Below, in pieces: positions 26,057 through 34,256 of a stretch of DNA of 64,000 nucleotides. A program made the position numbers and the translations under genes. The notes under the pieces were generated by a model that saw only the letters and a list, made by a program, of their open reading frames with translations, did not search any database and was not told the DNA's origin. Numbering within the stretch: position 1 is the stretch's first letter; the number at the start of each line of letters is the position of its first letter. This stretch comes from Halorubellus sp034808145 (lineage in GTDB: Archaea; Halobacteriota; Halobacteria; Halobacteriales; Natrialbaceae), in contig NZ_JAXHGM010000003.1 in the NCBI RefSeq assembly GCF_034808145.1, positions 372,001 through 436,000 on the forward strand, read 5' to 3'.

Positions 26057-27211
26057 GTGACCGCCGAGAACGCGAACTCGCTCCTGGACCTGGCACGACT
26101 CCTCGTCGTCCCCTTCTTCGCGTGGGCCGCCTACACCGACGTTCGGACGCGACGCATCCCGAACCGCGTCTGGCCGCCGCTTTTCGTCGGCGGCGTCGTC
26201 CTCTTCGCGCTCACCGTCCAGCGCGCGCTCGCTGCCGGCTATCCGTACGCGTCGAACGCCCTGCCCGCGGCCGTCGTGAGCCTCGGCGTCGTCGCACCCG
26301 TCGCGTACCTCTTCTGGCTGTTCGGCGGCTTCGGCGGCGCGGACGCGAAGGCGCTGCTCGTCCTCTCGCTGCTGTTCCCCATCTACCCGTTCTACGAGGT
26401 GGCTGGCGTCGTGCTGCCGCTCCCGGGGAACGAGAACCCGCTCGGGAGCTTCGCGTTCACCATCCTGACGAACACGGTCCTCGCGGGCATCCTCTACCCG
26501 CTCGGGCTGTTCGCGCGGAACGCGCTGAACGGCGAGTTCGCGCTCCCGATGTTCCTCGGGACGCGCGTGGACGTCGACAGCGTCGACGACCGATACGGAA
26601 CGCTCATGAACCGCAACGACGGCATGCAGGGCGGCAGCCTCGACCTGGACGCGCTCCGGATGTACCTCCGCTGGCGCGGCGAATCGCTCTCGTCGGTCCG
26701 GGAGCGCGCCGACGCGCTCCGCGACCCGGCGTCGCTCCCCGACGACCCGAACGACCCCGGAGACGGGAACCTCGACGCGCACGCGCCGGTGGACGAGGCC
26801 ACCGTGGAGGGGTCGAACCCCGATACTGCGTCCAGTGACGACGCTACCGAGGTCGGCGACGCCGCCCACGATGGTAGCGACGGCGAGACGGAGAGGGGTG
26901 ACGTCACCGACAGCGACGTCAGCGACGGCGACGCCAGCGGCGACGAGAACGGGAGCGGCGACGCCAGCGACGACGCACCGGAAGCCGACGGGCTCGAGGA
27001 CGCCTGGGGCGCGGAGGCGTTCCTCGACGACATCGACGGGGACGCCTACGGGACGTCGCCGGAGTCGCTCCGCGCGGGACTGGACGTGCTCGCGAGGTCC
27101 GGGCAGGTGTGGGTGTCGCCGGGCATCCCGTTCATCGTCCCGATGTTCGTCGGACTGGTGCTCGCACTCACCGTCGGCGACCTCGTCACGGCGGCTATCT
27201 CGCTGCTGTGA
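26057..27211 (+). CDS. A24 family prepilin/prearchaellin peptidase with an acidic cytoplasmic insert
   Basis: 384 residues from GTG 26057. The two catalytic aspartates of A24 aspartic peptidases are visible: Asp 28 in AAYTDVRTRRIPN and Asp 96 in GFGGADAKALL (GxGD-type). Six or seven membrane helices are spread over residues 10-160 and the last 30 residues. Between them, residues about 165-345 form a soluble insert. Its second half is a highly acidic Asp/Ser/Gly/Asn repeat (SDVSDGDASGDEN and similar). Family members cleave class III signal peptides of type IV pilins and archaellins. Most PibD/FlaK proteins are about 230-300 residues, so the insert is unusual. No pilin genes are adjacent. Confidence 0.88.
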   Translation: MTAENANSLLDLARLLVVPFFAWAAYTDVRTRRIPNRVWPPLFVGGVVLFALTVQRALAAGYPYASNALPAAVVSLGVVAPVAYLFWLFGGFGGADAKALLVLSLLFPIYPFYEVAGVVLPLPGNENPLGSFAFTILTNTVLAGILYPLGLFARNALNGEFALPMFLGTRVDVDSVDDRYGTLMNRNDGMQGGSLDLDALRMYLRWRGESLSSVRERADALRDPASLPDDPNDPGDGNLDAHAPVDEATVEGSNPDTASSDDATEVGDAAHDGSDGETERGDVTDSDVSDGDASGDENGSGDASDDAPEADGLEDAWGAEAFLDDIDGDAYGTSPESLRAGLDVLARSGQVWVSPGIPFIVPMFVGLVLALTVGDLVTAAISLL

Positions 27212-27277
27212 GCCGCCGACTCGCGGCCGGCGAGCGCGAGCGGCAAGCGTTTTGCCGGGCACGTCCCGCGTAGACGC

Positions 27278-27982
27278 ATGGACAAGGACGACCTCCGCCA
27301 GACGGTGTGGGACGAACTCGACGCGTCGGGCGAGGCCAGGTTCCCGTTCCCGCCCCACGGCCGCATCCCGAACTTCGCCGGCGCCGAGACCGCCGGCGAC
27401 CGGCTCGCGGAGACGGACGCGTGGCGGACCGCCGACGTCGTGAAGGCGAACCCTGACGCCCCACAGTTGTCCGTCCGACGGCGAGCGCTCCACGCGGGGA
27501 AGACGGTCTACATGGCGGTGCCGCGGCTCGCGAGCGAGGAGCCGTTCTACGAGCTCGACCCCGACCGGCTCGGCGTCGACGAGTACGACGCCGCGGCGAC
27601 GGTGTCGAAGGTCGAACGGTACGCGGACACCGTCGGCGTGGACGCACTCGGGCACGTCGACCTCGTGCTCTCGGGGAGCGTCGCGGTCTCCGAGGCCGGG
27701 GCGCGCGTCGGGAAGGGCGAGGGGTACAGTGACCTCGAGTGGGCGGTGCTCTCGACGGCCGGTCTCGTCGACGACGCGACGACGGTCGCGACGACCGTCC
27801 ACGAACGACAGGTCCGGGAGACGCCAGCGCCGGCCGCGCACGACGTCCCGATGGACCTCGTCTGCACGCCGGACCGCGTCGTCCGCACCGAGACCCCCTA
27901 CGACCGGCCGTCGGGCGTCGACGCCTCGCTCCTCGACGACGAACGCATCGAGGAGATTCCCGTGCTCCGCGACCACACGTGA
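27278..27982 (+). CDS. 5-formyltetrahydrofolate cyclo-ligase family protein
   Basis: 234 residues from ATG 27278. Matches the 5-FCL fold: early Arg/Lys-containing RIPNFAGAETAGDRLAE, then LSVRRRALHAGKTVYMAVPRL, and the nucleotide/folate loop RVGKGEGYSDLEWAVL near residue 148. The bacterial enzyme converts 5-formyl-THF to 5,10-methenyl-THF with ATP. Archaeal members are shorter on conserved N-terminal residues, so folate specificity is inferred. The haloarchaea do use folates. Located 66 bp after the A24 peptidase gene on the same strand; no clear separate promoter was seen. Confidence 0.85.
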   Translation: MDKDDLRQTVWDELDASGEARFPFPPHGRIPNFAGAETAGDRLAETDAWRTADVVKANPDAPQLSVRRRALHAGKTVYMAVPRLASEEPFYELDPDRLGVDEYDAAATVSKVERYADTVGVDALGHVDLVLSGSVAVSEAGARVGKGEGYSDLEWAVLSTAGLVDDATTVATTVHERQVRETPAPAAHDVPMDLVCTPDRVVRTETPYDRPSGVDASLLDDERIEEIPVLRDHT

Positions 27983-28003
27983 CGGCCAGTGCACTCCGGG
28001 CCC

Positions 28004-29065
28004 CTAGAACTCGGTGACGACCTCGATACCGCTCGTGTCGTAGGTCGTCATCGCGGCGAGGCGGTCGGAGACGTCCGCGAGCGCGACGCGGTTCGACACG
28101 AGCGCGCCGGGGTCCAGTCGTCCGGCGTCGAGCATCCGGATGAGCTCGTCGTAGCGCGTCGGCGGCATCCCGCGGGACCCGTGGAACGTGACGTCCCAGC
28201 GCGTCATCGCGTCGACGGGCAGCGCCACCTCGCCGCGCTCCGCGTCGGTCGTGAGCCCGAGCTGGACGTGCTCGCCGCGCGACCGCAGGCAGTCGACGCT
28301 GTTCCGGCACGTCTCGGCGCGCCCGAGCGCGTCGACGGAGACGTGCGCGCCACCGCCGGTCAGCGACTCGATGGCTCCGGGGACGTCCTCGGTGTCGCTC
28401 GCGTCCACCGTCTCCGTCGCGCCGACGTCCGACGCGTACGCGAGCGGGGCCTCGCGGACGTCCACGGCGACGACGCCCGCGCCGAGCGCCGACGCGACCT
28501 GGACCGCCGCGAGCCCGAGGCCACCGCAGCCGTGGACGGCGACCCAGTCGCCGGCGTCCACGTCGACGCGGTGCGCGAGCGCGTGGAACGCCGTGACGTA
28601 CCGGCAGCCGAGCGCCGCCATCTCCTCGAACTCGACGTCCGCGGGGAGCGTTATCGCGTTGTAGTCCGCGTAGGGAACGTGCACGGCCTCGGCGAACGCG
28701 CCGGGTGCCGCGGCTTCGAACCCGAGCGCGTACCCGTCCTCGCAGACGTTCCCGTGTCCGTTCACGCACTGCGGGCACGACCCGTCGCCGAGGTTGAACG
28801 GGACGGCGACGCGATCACCCGGCGAGTGCGTGTCCACGCGCTCGCCGACGGACGCGACGACGCCCGCGGGTTCGTGCCCGAGAACCTGCCCGATGGGGAC
28901 CTGGTCGTCCGCCCACTCGCCGTGCCCCTGCCAGGAGTGCCAGTCGCTCCGACAGACCCCGCACGCCTCGACGTCGACCACGACGCCGTGCGGGTCGGCC
29001 TCGGGTCGCGGGATCGAGTCGATACGCAGCGGTTCGCCGTACGCCTCGAGGACTGCGGCGCGCAT
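28004..29065 (-). CDS. Zinc-dependent alcohol dehydrogenase (MDR family)
   Basis: 353 residues from ATG 29065 (MRAAVLEAYGEPL); a longer frame upstream is rejected because MDR proteins begin with this strand. Catalytic zinc region CGVCRSDWHSWQG and GHEPAGVV, and NAD-binding GCGGLGLAAVQVA are clear. The structural-zinc lobe has only three of the usual four Cys (DGSCPQCVNGHGNVC), with Asp at the first position, a known variation in extremophile ADHs. The protein probably oxidises alcohols or reduces aldehydes with NAD(P); the substrate is unknown. It is convergent with the folate-family gene, 21 bp away. Confidence 0.9.
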   Translation of the reverse strand: MRAAVLEAYGEPLRIDSIPRPEADPHGVVVDVEACGVCRSDWHSWQGHGEWADDQVPIGQVLGHEPAGVVASVGERVDTHSPGDRVAVPFNLGDGSCPQCVNGHGNVCEDGYALGFEAAAPGAFAEAVHVPYADYNAITLPADVEFEEMAALGCRYVTAFHALAHRVDVDAGDWVAVHGCGGLGLAAVQVASALGAGVVAVDVREAPLAYASDVGATETVDASDTEDVPGAIESLTGGGAHVSVDALGRAETCRNSVDCLRSRGEHVQLGLTTDAERGEVALPVDAMTRWDVTFHGSRGMPPTRYDELIRMLDAGRLDPGALVSNRVALADVSDRLAAMTTYDTSGIEVVTEF

Positions 29066-29177
29066 ACGCCAGTAGACCACCGAGAGGCACAAAGTCGTGT
29101 GGTCCCCGGCACGCTCGGGCCTCGAATCTCCCGGCACCCGCACCTACACGGATCGACCCGCCACCGTCGGCCGAATC

Positions 29178-29186
29178 GACTTTACG
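29178..29186 (+). promoter_or_regulatory. TATA box of the lipoprotein gene at 29209
   Basis: ACTTTACGC lies 23-31 nt upstream of GTG 29209. It suggests a leaderless transcript. Confidence 0.5.
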
Positions 29187-29208
29187 CTCGACGGGTGCGT
29201 GTGCGGAC

Positions 29209-30276
29209 GTGACGGAGAACTCGACGCGACGACGGCTCCTGACCGTGTTGGCGGCGGCGACGAGTGCGGTCGCGGGCTGCAGTTCCGGCCCGACCCCGAC
29301 CGCGTCTCGTGCGCCGACGGACGGGACGACGACCACGGCGGCGACGACCGAGTCGACCACCGCCACCGAGACGCGCACGGACGCGGAGACCGAGACGGAG
29401 ACAGAGAGGCAGACGGAGACGGACGCTGGGGAGTCGGTCGACCTGGAGGGGGTTCCGGTCGGCGAGGTCGTGCGCGGCGACGCGATCGCCGCCAGCGTGC
29501 GCGCCGTCGAGCGCCGGGACGAGTACGCGCTCTACACCGCCCAGGACGGGACGACGTTCCTCGTCGTGGACGTGACGGTGAAGAACGAGAGCGACGAGTT
29601 CGTGGAGTTCAGCGCCATCAGGCGCGTGCAGGTGACCGACGGGGTGGACGAGTTCTCGCCCGGCACGGCGACCCCGCGCGGACCGCGGCTCGGCGGGTTG
29701 CTCGCGCCCGGGGGCGTCCTCCGAGGGGACGTCGTCGTACAGGTACCGGTCGACCGCGAACCGCTCTTCCTCCAGTACGACCTCGGTGCGTTCGACGGGT
29801 TCTACGACGACCCACCGACCGTCGACCTCGGGGCACGCGCCGACACCGTCACCGACCTCGAACCCGAACTCGAGGGACCCACGCACGACCCCGGCGCGAC
29901 CGTCTCTCACGCGGGCACGGCCGTCACGGTTCACGGCGCACGGCGTCCGGGGAGCTACGCGGGCTCCGAGGCCGAGGACGGCCGGACGTTCGTCGTCGTC
30001 GACGTCGAGATCGCCAACGCCGCAGACGCGGAACTCACGGCGCTCGTCGACGATGCGGTCCGCGTCGAGCGGTCGGACGGCGCCGCCTACGACCACGACG
30101 CGGTCGTCGGGACCGTCGACTTCGAGGACGTCGACTTCCTGCTCTCGCTCGACCCCGGCGAGCGCGTCCGCGGCGAGTTCGCCTTCCAGGTTCCCGCCGA
30201 CGTCGACGCCCTCTCGTTCTCGTACTCGTTCACGCGAACGGACTCACCGAGCAAAGCGTTCTGGACGCTGAACTGA
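29209..30276 (+). CDS. Tat-type lipoprotein with two DUF4352-like domains
   Basis: 355 residues from GTG 29209. The N-terminus STRRRLLTVLAAATSAVAGC carries a twin-arginine motif and a lipobox (AVAGC, Cys about residue 24), so it is probably Tat-exported and lipid-anchored. A Thr/Glu-rich spacer to about residue 75 follows. Two related beta-rich domains come next: YALYTAQDGTTFLVVDVTVKN and later EAEDGRTFVVVDVEIANA. Both match the DUF4352 immunoglobulin-like pattern, suggesting internal duplication. Such proteins are usually surface-exposed with unknown ligands. A TATA box lies 23-31 nt upstream. Confidence 0.82.
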   Translation: MTENSTRRRLLTVLAAATSAVAGCSSGPTPTASRAPTDGTTTTAATTESTTATETRTDAETETETERQTETDAGESVDLEGVPVGEVVRGDAIAASVRAVERRDEYALYTAQDGTTFLVVDVTVKNESDEFVEFSAIRRVQVTDGVDEFSPGTATPRGPRLGGLLAPGGVLRGDVVVQVPVDREPLFLQYDLGAFDGFYDDPPTVDLGARADTVTDLEPELEGPTHDPGATVSHAGTAVTVHGARRPGSYAGSEAEDGRTFVVVDVEIANAADAELTALVDDAVRVERSDGAAYDHDAVVGTVDFEDVDFLLSLDPGERVRGEFAFQVPADVDALSFSYSFTRTDSPSKAFWTLN

Positions 30277-30349
30277 GGCGGCCGGCGCTCCGGACACCGG
30301 TTCGGTCGACGACGGAACGACTTTCAGGCGACTAGTCGAACGCGACGCC

Positions 30350-31033
30350 ATGGACGCCTGTTTCTTCGACGTGGACGGCGTCGTCGTGGACTCCGAGCGG
30401 CACTGGGTCCCGCTCGAGAACGACCGCATTCTCCCGTCGGTCGTCGACGCACCGGCGGGCGAGGGGCCGACGGCGAGCGAGATAACCGGGATGAACGTCC
30501 GCGACGCCTACGCGTACCTCGACCGCGAGTACGGCACGACCGTCGACCTCGACGGCTACCTCGACGTGTACGACGACGCGGCGGCGGCGCTGTACGACGA
30601 CCGGGTCGCGCTCATGCCGGGGTTCGAGTCGCTCGTCGACGACCTCCGGCGCGACGGGGTCGCGGTCGCGCTCGTCTCCTCGTCCCCGCACCGGTGGCTC
30701 GACCGCGTCCTCGACCGGTTCGAACTCCGGGGCACGCTCGACGCCGTCGTCAGCGCCGAGGACGTCGACGGTCCCGGCAAGCCCGCGCCCGGCGTCTACG
30801 AGGCGGCCGCGTCGCTCGTCGACGCCGACCTGCCCAGGAGCGTCGCCGTGGAGGACTCGACGCACGGCCTCGCCGCCGCGCGGGCCGCCGGCGCGACCGC
30901 GATAGCGTACCGGGCGAACGCGAACGCCGACGAGTCGTTCCCCGACGCGGACGCCGTCGTCGACGGCCCCGACGCGCTCCGGGACTCGCTCGACGCACGC
31001 CGGAAATCGCTCGACCCCCACCGCGACGCGTGA
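30350..31033 (+). CDS. HAD family hydrolase (phosphoglycolate phosphatase/beta-phosphoglucomutase-like)
   Basis: 227 residues from ATG 30350. Motif I is FFDVDGVVVDS (nucleophile Asp about residue 7), motif II VALVSSSP, motif III Lys in GPGKPAPGVYE, motif IV VAVEDSTHGLAAARAAG. A helical cap domain sits between motif I and II, so it is a subclass I HAD phosphatase similar to the beta-phosphoglucomutase/2-deoxyglucose-6-phosphatase group. Likely a sugar or nucleotide phosphate phosphatase in the cytosol. A weak TATA-like CTTTCAG at about 30320 lies upstream. Confidence 0.9.
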   Translation: MDACFFDVDGVVVDSERHWVPLENDRILPSVVDAPAGEGPTASEITGMNVRDAYAYLDREYGTTVDLDGYLDVYDDAAAALYDDRVALMPGFESLVDDLRRDGVAVALVSSSPHRWLDRVLDRFELRGTLDAVVSAEDVDGPGKPAPGVYEAAASLVDADLPRSVAVEDSTHGLAAARAAGATAIAYRANANADESFPDADAVVDGPDALRDSLDARRKSLDPHRDA

Positions 31034-31202
31034 CCGGGCGGTCGCGACCCGTCCAGGCCCCACCTCGGGCGGCCGCCTCTGCGTCGCCCTGCTCCTGAAA
31101 GCCCCGATGCGCGTAATCACTGCCATCGGCGCTGCTGCAGTTGGTTTCCACTTTCACTGTACGTGGTCACTACTTATCACCATGCCGCGAGAGCGATGGG
31201 GT

Positions 31203-31349
31203 ATGTTCGACCGACTCCGCCGAGCGTTCACAGGGACCGCACCCGAGTCCTCGTTCGTCGAGTGTCGTCGCTGCGGGACGCGCCTCCGCGACGACACCGG
31301 GACCTGCGGCTGTTGCGGGTCGACGGACGTCGCGCACTACGACCTCTGA
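31203..31349 (+). CDS. 48-residue zinc-ribbon protein
   Basis: Starts at ATG 31203 (MFDRLRRAFTGTAPES); the frame is open further upstream, but the TATA-like ACTTATCA at 31171-31178 fits this ATG. Cys 21 and Cys 24 (CRRC) pair with Cys 35 and Cys 38 (CGCC) to give a short zinc ribbon. The tail is STDVAHYDL. Haloarchaea encode many such small zinc-finger proteins; several are known to affect growth, biofilms or stress, but most are uncharacterised. This one has no recognised specific family. Confidence 0.72.
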   Translation: MFDRLRRAFTGTAPESSFVECRRCGTRLRDDTGTCGCCGSTDVAHYDL

Positions 31350-31392
31350 CGCGGCGACGCCGCCGGCTCAGAGTCGAGCCTGCGTCGAGACG

Positions 31393-32988
31393 TCAGGCGA
31401 GGTCCTCGTCGACGGCGTCCCGAACGGCCGTCGCGAGGAGCCCGGAGCGCACGAGCGTGCCGGCGTCGTCCATCTCGGGGGAGAGCTGTCGGTCCTCGTC
31501 CAACGCGGGCGCGACCTCGCGGACGGCGTCCACGGCCGCGCCGGTCCCGACGCCGGGCGACAGGTCGTCGTCGACGTACTCGAGCGCTTGCGCGCCACAG
31601 AGCAGCTCCACGCCGACGACGGTCGCCGCGTTCCCGACCGCGGTCTGGGCGTGCATCGCCGCGCCGGCGCTCATCGACACGTGATCCTCCTGGCCGCCGG
31701 AGACGGGCGTGTTGTCGGTCGCCGCACGGCCGAGGCTCCGGCATTCGTTGACGAGCGCCGCGCTCGTGTACTGCGCGATCATGTACCCCGATTCCAGGCC
31801 GGGCTCGGCGGCGAGGTACGCCGGCAGGTGGTCCTCCTGGAGCTTCGGGTTCAGGAGGCGGTCGGTGCGGCGTTCGCTGATGGCCGCGAGGTCGGTCATC
31901 GCGGCGGTCAGGTAGTCCAGGCGGTGCGCGAGCGGCGCGCCGTGGAAGTTCCCGCCGGAGAGGACGGCGGCGTGCTCGGTCCCGCTCGCCCGCGGGTCGG
32001 TCGCGTCGGCGGCGAACACGAGCGGGTTGTCGGTCGCGCTGTTCAGTTCGGTCTCCACGCCGTCGCGGACGTGCGCGACCGCGTCCCTGACGGCACCGTG
32101 GACCTGCGGGAGGCAGCGGATGGCGTACGCGTCCTGGACGCGGTCGCAGTTCCGGTGGGATTCGACGATCTCGCTTCCCGCGGTCGCGGCGCGGACGTTC
32201 TCCGCGCTCGCCGCCTGACCGTCGTGCGGTCGAACCGATTGGAGCGCGGCGTCGCAGGACGCCGTCGTCCCCATCGTCACCTCGGTCGTCAACCCGCCGG
32301 CGACGTCCGCGGCGGTCAGGATGCGCTCGGCGTCGACCACGGCCATCGCGGCGATACCGACCGTCAGCTGCGTGCCGTTGATGAGCGCGAGGCCCTCCTT
32401 CGGCGCGAGCGAGATCGAGTCGACGCCGGCCGCGTCGAGTGCGCCCGCGCCGTCGACGCGCTCGCGTTCGCCCGCCGCGCCGCCTTCGGGTGGTTCGACG
32501 TGCGCCTCGCCCTCGCCGAGGAGGACGAGCGCGAGGTGTGCGAGCGGCGCGAGGTCGCCGCTCGCGCCGAGACTGCCGCGCGAGCGCACGACCGGGTGGA
32601 CGCCCTCGTTGAGGAACGCGACGAGGTCGTCGACGACGCGTTCGCGGATGCCGGAGTGCCCCTTCGCGAGCGCGTTCACTCGCGTGACGAGCATCGCGCG
32701 GACCTCCTCGCGAGTGCACTCCCGACCGGCGCCCGCGGCGTGACTCCGCAGGAGGTTCGTCTGCAGCGTCTCGACGTCCTCGCGCGGGATGCGTTCGGTG
32801 ACGAGGTCACCGAACCCCGTGTTGAGACCGTAGACCGCTTCGCCGGAGTCGACGACGTCCTCGACGCGCTCCCGGGACTCGCGGATGCGGTCGCGTGCGT
32901 CGTCCGGTATCGTGACGCGCTCGCCGTCGCGGGCGACGGCGACGACGTCCTCGGGGGTCAGCGTCTCTCCGTCGAGTGCGACGGTCAC
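31393..32988 (-). CDS. hutH: Histidine ammonia-lyase HutH
   Basis: 531 residues from GTG 32988 (MTVALDGETLTP). The MIO prosthetic group forms from Ala 142-Ser 143-Gly 144 in RGSLGASGDLAPLAHL, and the catalytic Tyr lies in VYGLNTGFGD (Tyr 53). GTTASCDAALQSVRPHDGQ, CLPQVHGA and SGGNFHG are further family blocks. The enzyme converts histidine to urocanate, the first step of degradation. The start overlaps the stop of a 19-codon upstream ORF (GTGA). hutU and hutI are not nearby, while a formimidoylglutamase (hutG) sits 15 kb away. Confidence 0.94.
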   Translation of the reverse strand: MTVALDGETLTPEDVVAVARDGERVTIPDDARDRIRESRERVEDVVDSGEAVYGLNTGFGDLVTERIPREDVETLQTNLLRSHAAGAGRECTREEVRAMLVTRVNALAKGHSGIRERVVDDLVAFLNEGVHPVVRSRGSLGASGDLAPLAHLALVLLGEGEAHVEPPEGGAAGERERVDGAGALDAAGVDSISLAPKEGLALINGTQLTVGIAAMAVVDAERILTAADVAGGLTTEVTMGTTASCDAALQSVRPHDGQAASAENVRAATAGSEIVESHRNCDRVQDAYAIRCLPQVHGAVRDAVAHVRDGVETELNSATDNPLVFAADATDPRASGTEHAAVLSGGNFHGAPLAHRLDYLTAAMTDLAAISERRTDRLLNPKLQEDHLPAYLAAEPGLESGYMIAQYTSAALVNECRSLGRAATDNTPVSGGQEDHVSMSAGAAMHAQTAVGNAATVVGVELLCGAQALEYVDDDLSPGVGTGAAVDAVREVAPALDEDRQLSPEMDDAGTLVRSGLLATAVRDAVDEDLA

Positions 32989-33044
32989 GGCCGGCACCTC
33001 GCGTCGGCGGCGACGTGCGTCACCGCGGTGTGATGGGTCGGCAT
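32985..33044 (-). CDS. 19-residue upstream ORF (candidate leader peptide) of hutH
   Basis: ATG 33044 opens MPTHHTAVTHVAADARCRP, ending in a TGA that shares bases with the GTG start of hutH (GTGA). Three of the 19 residues are His. A histidine-containing leader overlapping the start of a histidine-degrading enzyme would allow translation-dependent coupling. It could also be a chance ORF; there is no strong TATA box just upstream and no transcript data. Confidence 0.35.
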   Translation of the reverse strand: MPTHHTAVTHVAADARCRP

Positions 33045-33177
33045 GGTCTGGAGTTCGAACGCCGGACGTCTTCGGCCTTTCGTCACCGGCGACCAAACGA
33101 ACGCACGGACTCGTACAGTGGTGAACTGTTCCGTGCGTCGTCCGACCGGACGCACCAGACTTCCTCCCTGTCAACGG

Positions 33178-33196
33178 CACTCACTCACTCACTCAC
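33178..33196. repeat. CACT tetranucleotide microsatellite
   Basis: Four perfect CACT copies followed by CAC lie in the hutH upstream region, about 135 bp beyond the start of the small upstream ORF. No obvious function. Confidence 0.8.
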
Positions 33197-33286
33197 CAAG
33201 CGCGGTCGCTCGCCAGCCGTGGTCCCTGACGTCGTCGCGGCCGCCGTCGCCGTCGCCGTCGACGATACCGCGGCCAGTAGGGCGCC

Positions 33287-33583
33287 TCAGGCGGCCTCCT
33301 CGAGCGCGCCGTCGAGGCGGTCGAGACAGCGACGCGCGGCGGCGACGTGCTCGTCCGCGTCCGGACTCCCCGTGTCCTCGACCTCGGCGAGGAGGCGCTC
33401 GACCTTCGACGCGCGTTCGCGGACCGTCGACGGCGACAGGTCGTCGGCGTACCGGAGGTCCGCCGCGATGGCCTCGGCTTCGCCGAGCCACCGGCTCTCC
33501 TTCGGGGCGACCGGCTGTTCGCCGGTCGCTTCGAGGTGCGAGTGCAGCGTCGCGACGAGGTCGGTCACGTCGTCGGTGGGCAT
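33287..33583 (-). CDS. Helical protein of unknown function
   Basis: 98 residues from ATG 33583 (MPTDDVTDLVATLHSHLEATGEQ); an alternative ATG six codons upstream (33601) is possible. Predicted to be all-helical with segments ESRWLGEAEAIAADLRY, STVRERASKVERLLAEV and DEHVAAARRCLDRLDGALEEA. The heptad-like spacing of Leu and Ala suggests a helical bundle. It resembles short conserved haloarchaeal proteins but I cannot name the family with confidence. No membrane segment or metal motif. The gene is convergent with nothing; hutH lies 243 bp beyond its 3' end on the same strand. Confidence 0.65.
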   Translation of the reverse strand: MPTDDVTDLVATLHSHLEATGEQPVAPKESRWLGEAEAIAADLRYADDLSPSTVRERASKVERLLAEVEDTGSPDADEHVAAARRCLDRLDGALEEAA

Positions 33584-33728
33584 ACCGGATACACGCACCA
33601 TCGAACGTTAACAGTTGTCCTGGTTCGCTCCCCGGACTGCGGACCGGAGGCATGGGCGCGACCCGATCGAGCTCGGAGGACTCAGGCACGGTTTTCAAGG
33701 CCGGTCGCTGCGTACTATCGACGCACGA

Positions 33729-34157
33729 ATGACCCGACGTAGCCCTCCCCTCAGCGTCTCCCGTCGGTGCGTGCTCGCGACCGCGGTCGGCGGCGCCACG
33801 GCGCTCGCCGGATGTAACGCACCGTTCGATACGGGGAACGACGGCGTTCGCGTCGACGCCCTGGCGGTCGAGAACCAGGACGACACCGCCCACGAGGTCT
33901 CGCTCCGGATCACGCGCGCGGACGGCTCGGACGCGTTCGAAGCGACCACATCCGTCGACGGCGGCCACGAAACAGTCTACCACGAGCCGGTCGAGGGCGT
34001 CGCCGCGTATACCGTCCACGGCGTCCTCCGTCAGAACCGCATCGACGAGGCTCTCGGGACCTACGCGACCGACGAGATGCGCTGCATCCGCCCCGTCTTC
34101 CGCATCACCACCGATGGCGAACTCAAACTGACCGCGAGGAAGTACGACGTCTGCTGA
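33729..34157 (+). CDS. Small lipoprotein of unknown function
   Basis: 142 residues from ATG 33729; upstream in-frame sequence looks non-coding. Starts with a Tat-like signal SRRCVLATAVGGATALAGC: twin Arg and a lipobox Cys at about residue 29. The mature part is a single beta-rich domain (VDALAVENQDDTAHEVSLRITRADG, then VHGVLRQNRI). It ends with a Cys pair, in RCIRPV and the last residue Cys, that may form a disulfide. This is a common haloarchaeal surface-lipoprotein pattern; no specific function known. Divergent from the 98-residue helical protein to the left. Confidence 0.7.
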   Translation: MTRRSPPLSVSRRCVLATAVGGATALAGCNAPFDTGNDGVRVDALAVENQDDTAHEVSLRITRADGSDAFEATTSVDGGHETVYHEPVEGVAAYTVHGVLRQNRIDEALGTYATDEMRCIRPVFRITTDGELKLTARKYDVC

Positions 34158-34224
34158 CGGTCGACTCAGTCATCCGGTGTCCGGGAGGCGGCGTGAAGCC
34201 GGAAACCTCCACGGGCATCGAACG

Positions 34225-34233
34225 CCTTTATCA
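34225..34233 (+). promoter_or_regulatory. TATA box of the aldo/keto reductase gene
   Basis: CCTTTATCA lies 24-32 nt upstream of ATG 34257. Its form and spacing match the Usp promoter at 8106, pointing to a leaderless transcript. Confidence 0.6.
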
Positions 34234-34256
34234 GTGACCGTGGCGTCGCTTCGACC

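Noticed and set aside
23315..27994. A 1559-codon frame that includes the NERD-helicase
   Set aside because: Upstream of 25573 it overlaps the membrane-protein and A24 peptidase genes and has no domain; the natural protein begins at the NERD domain.
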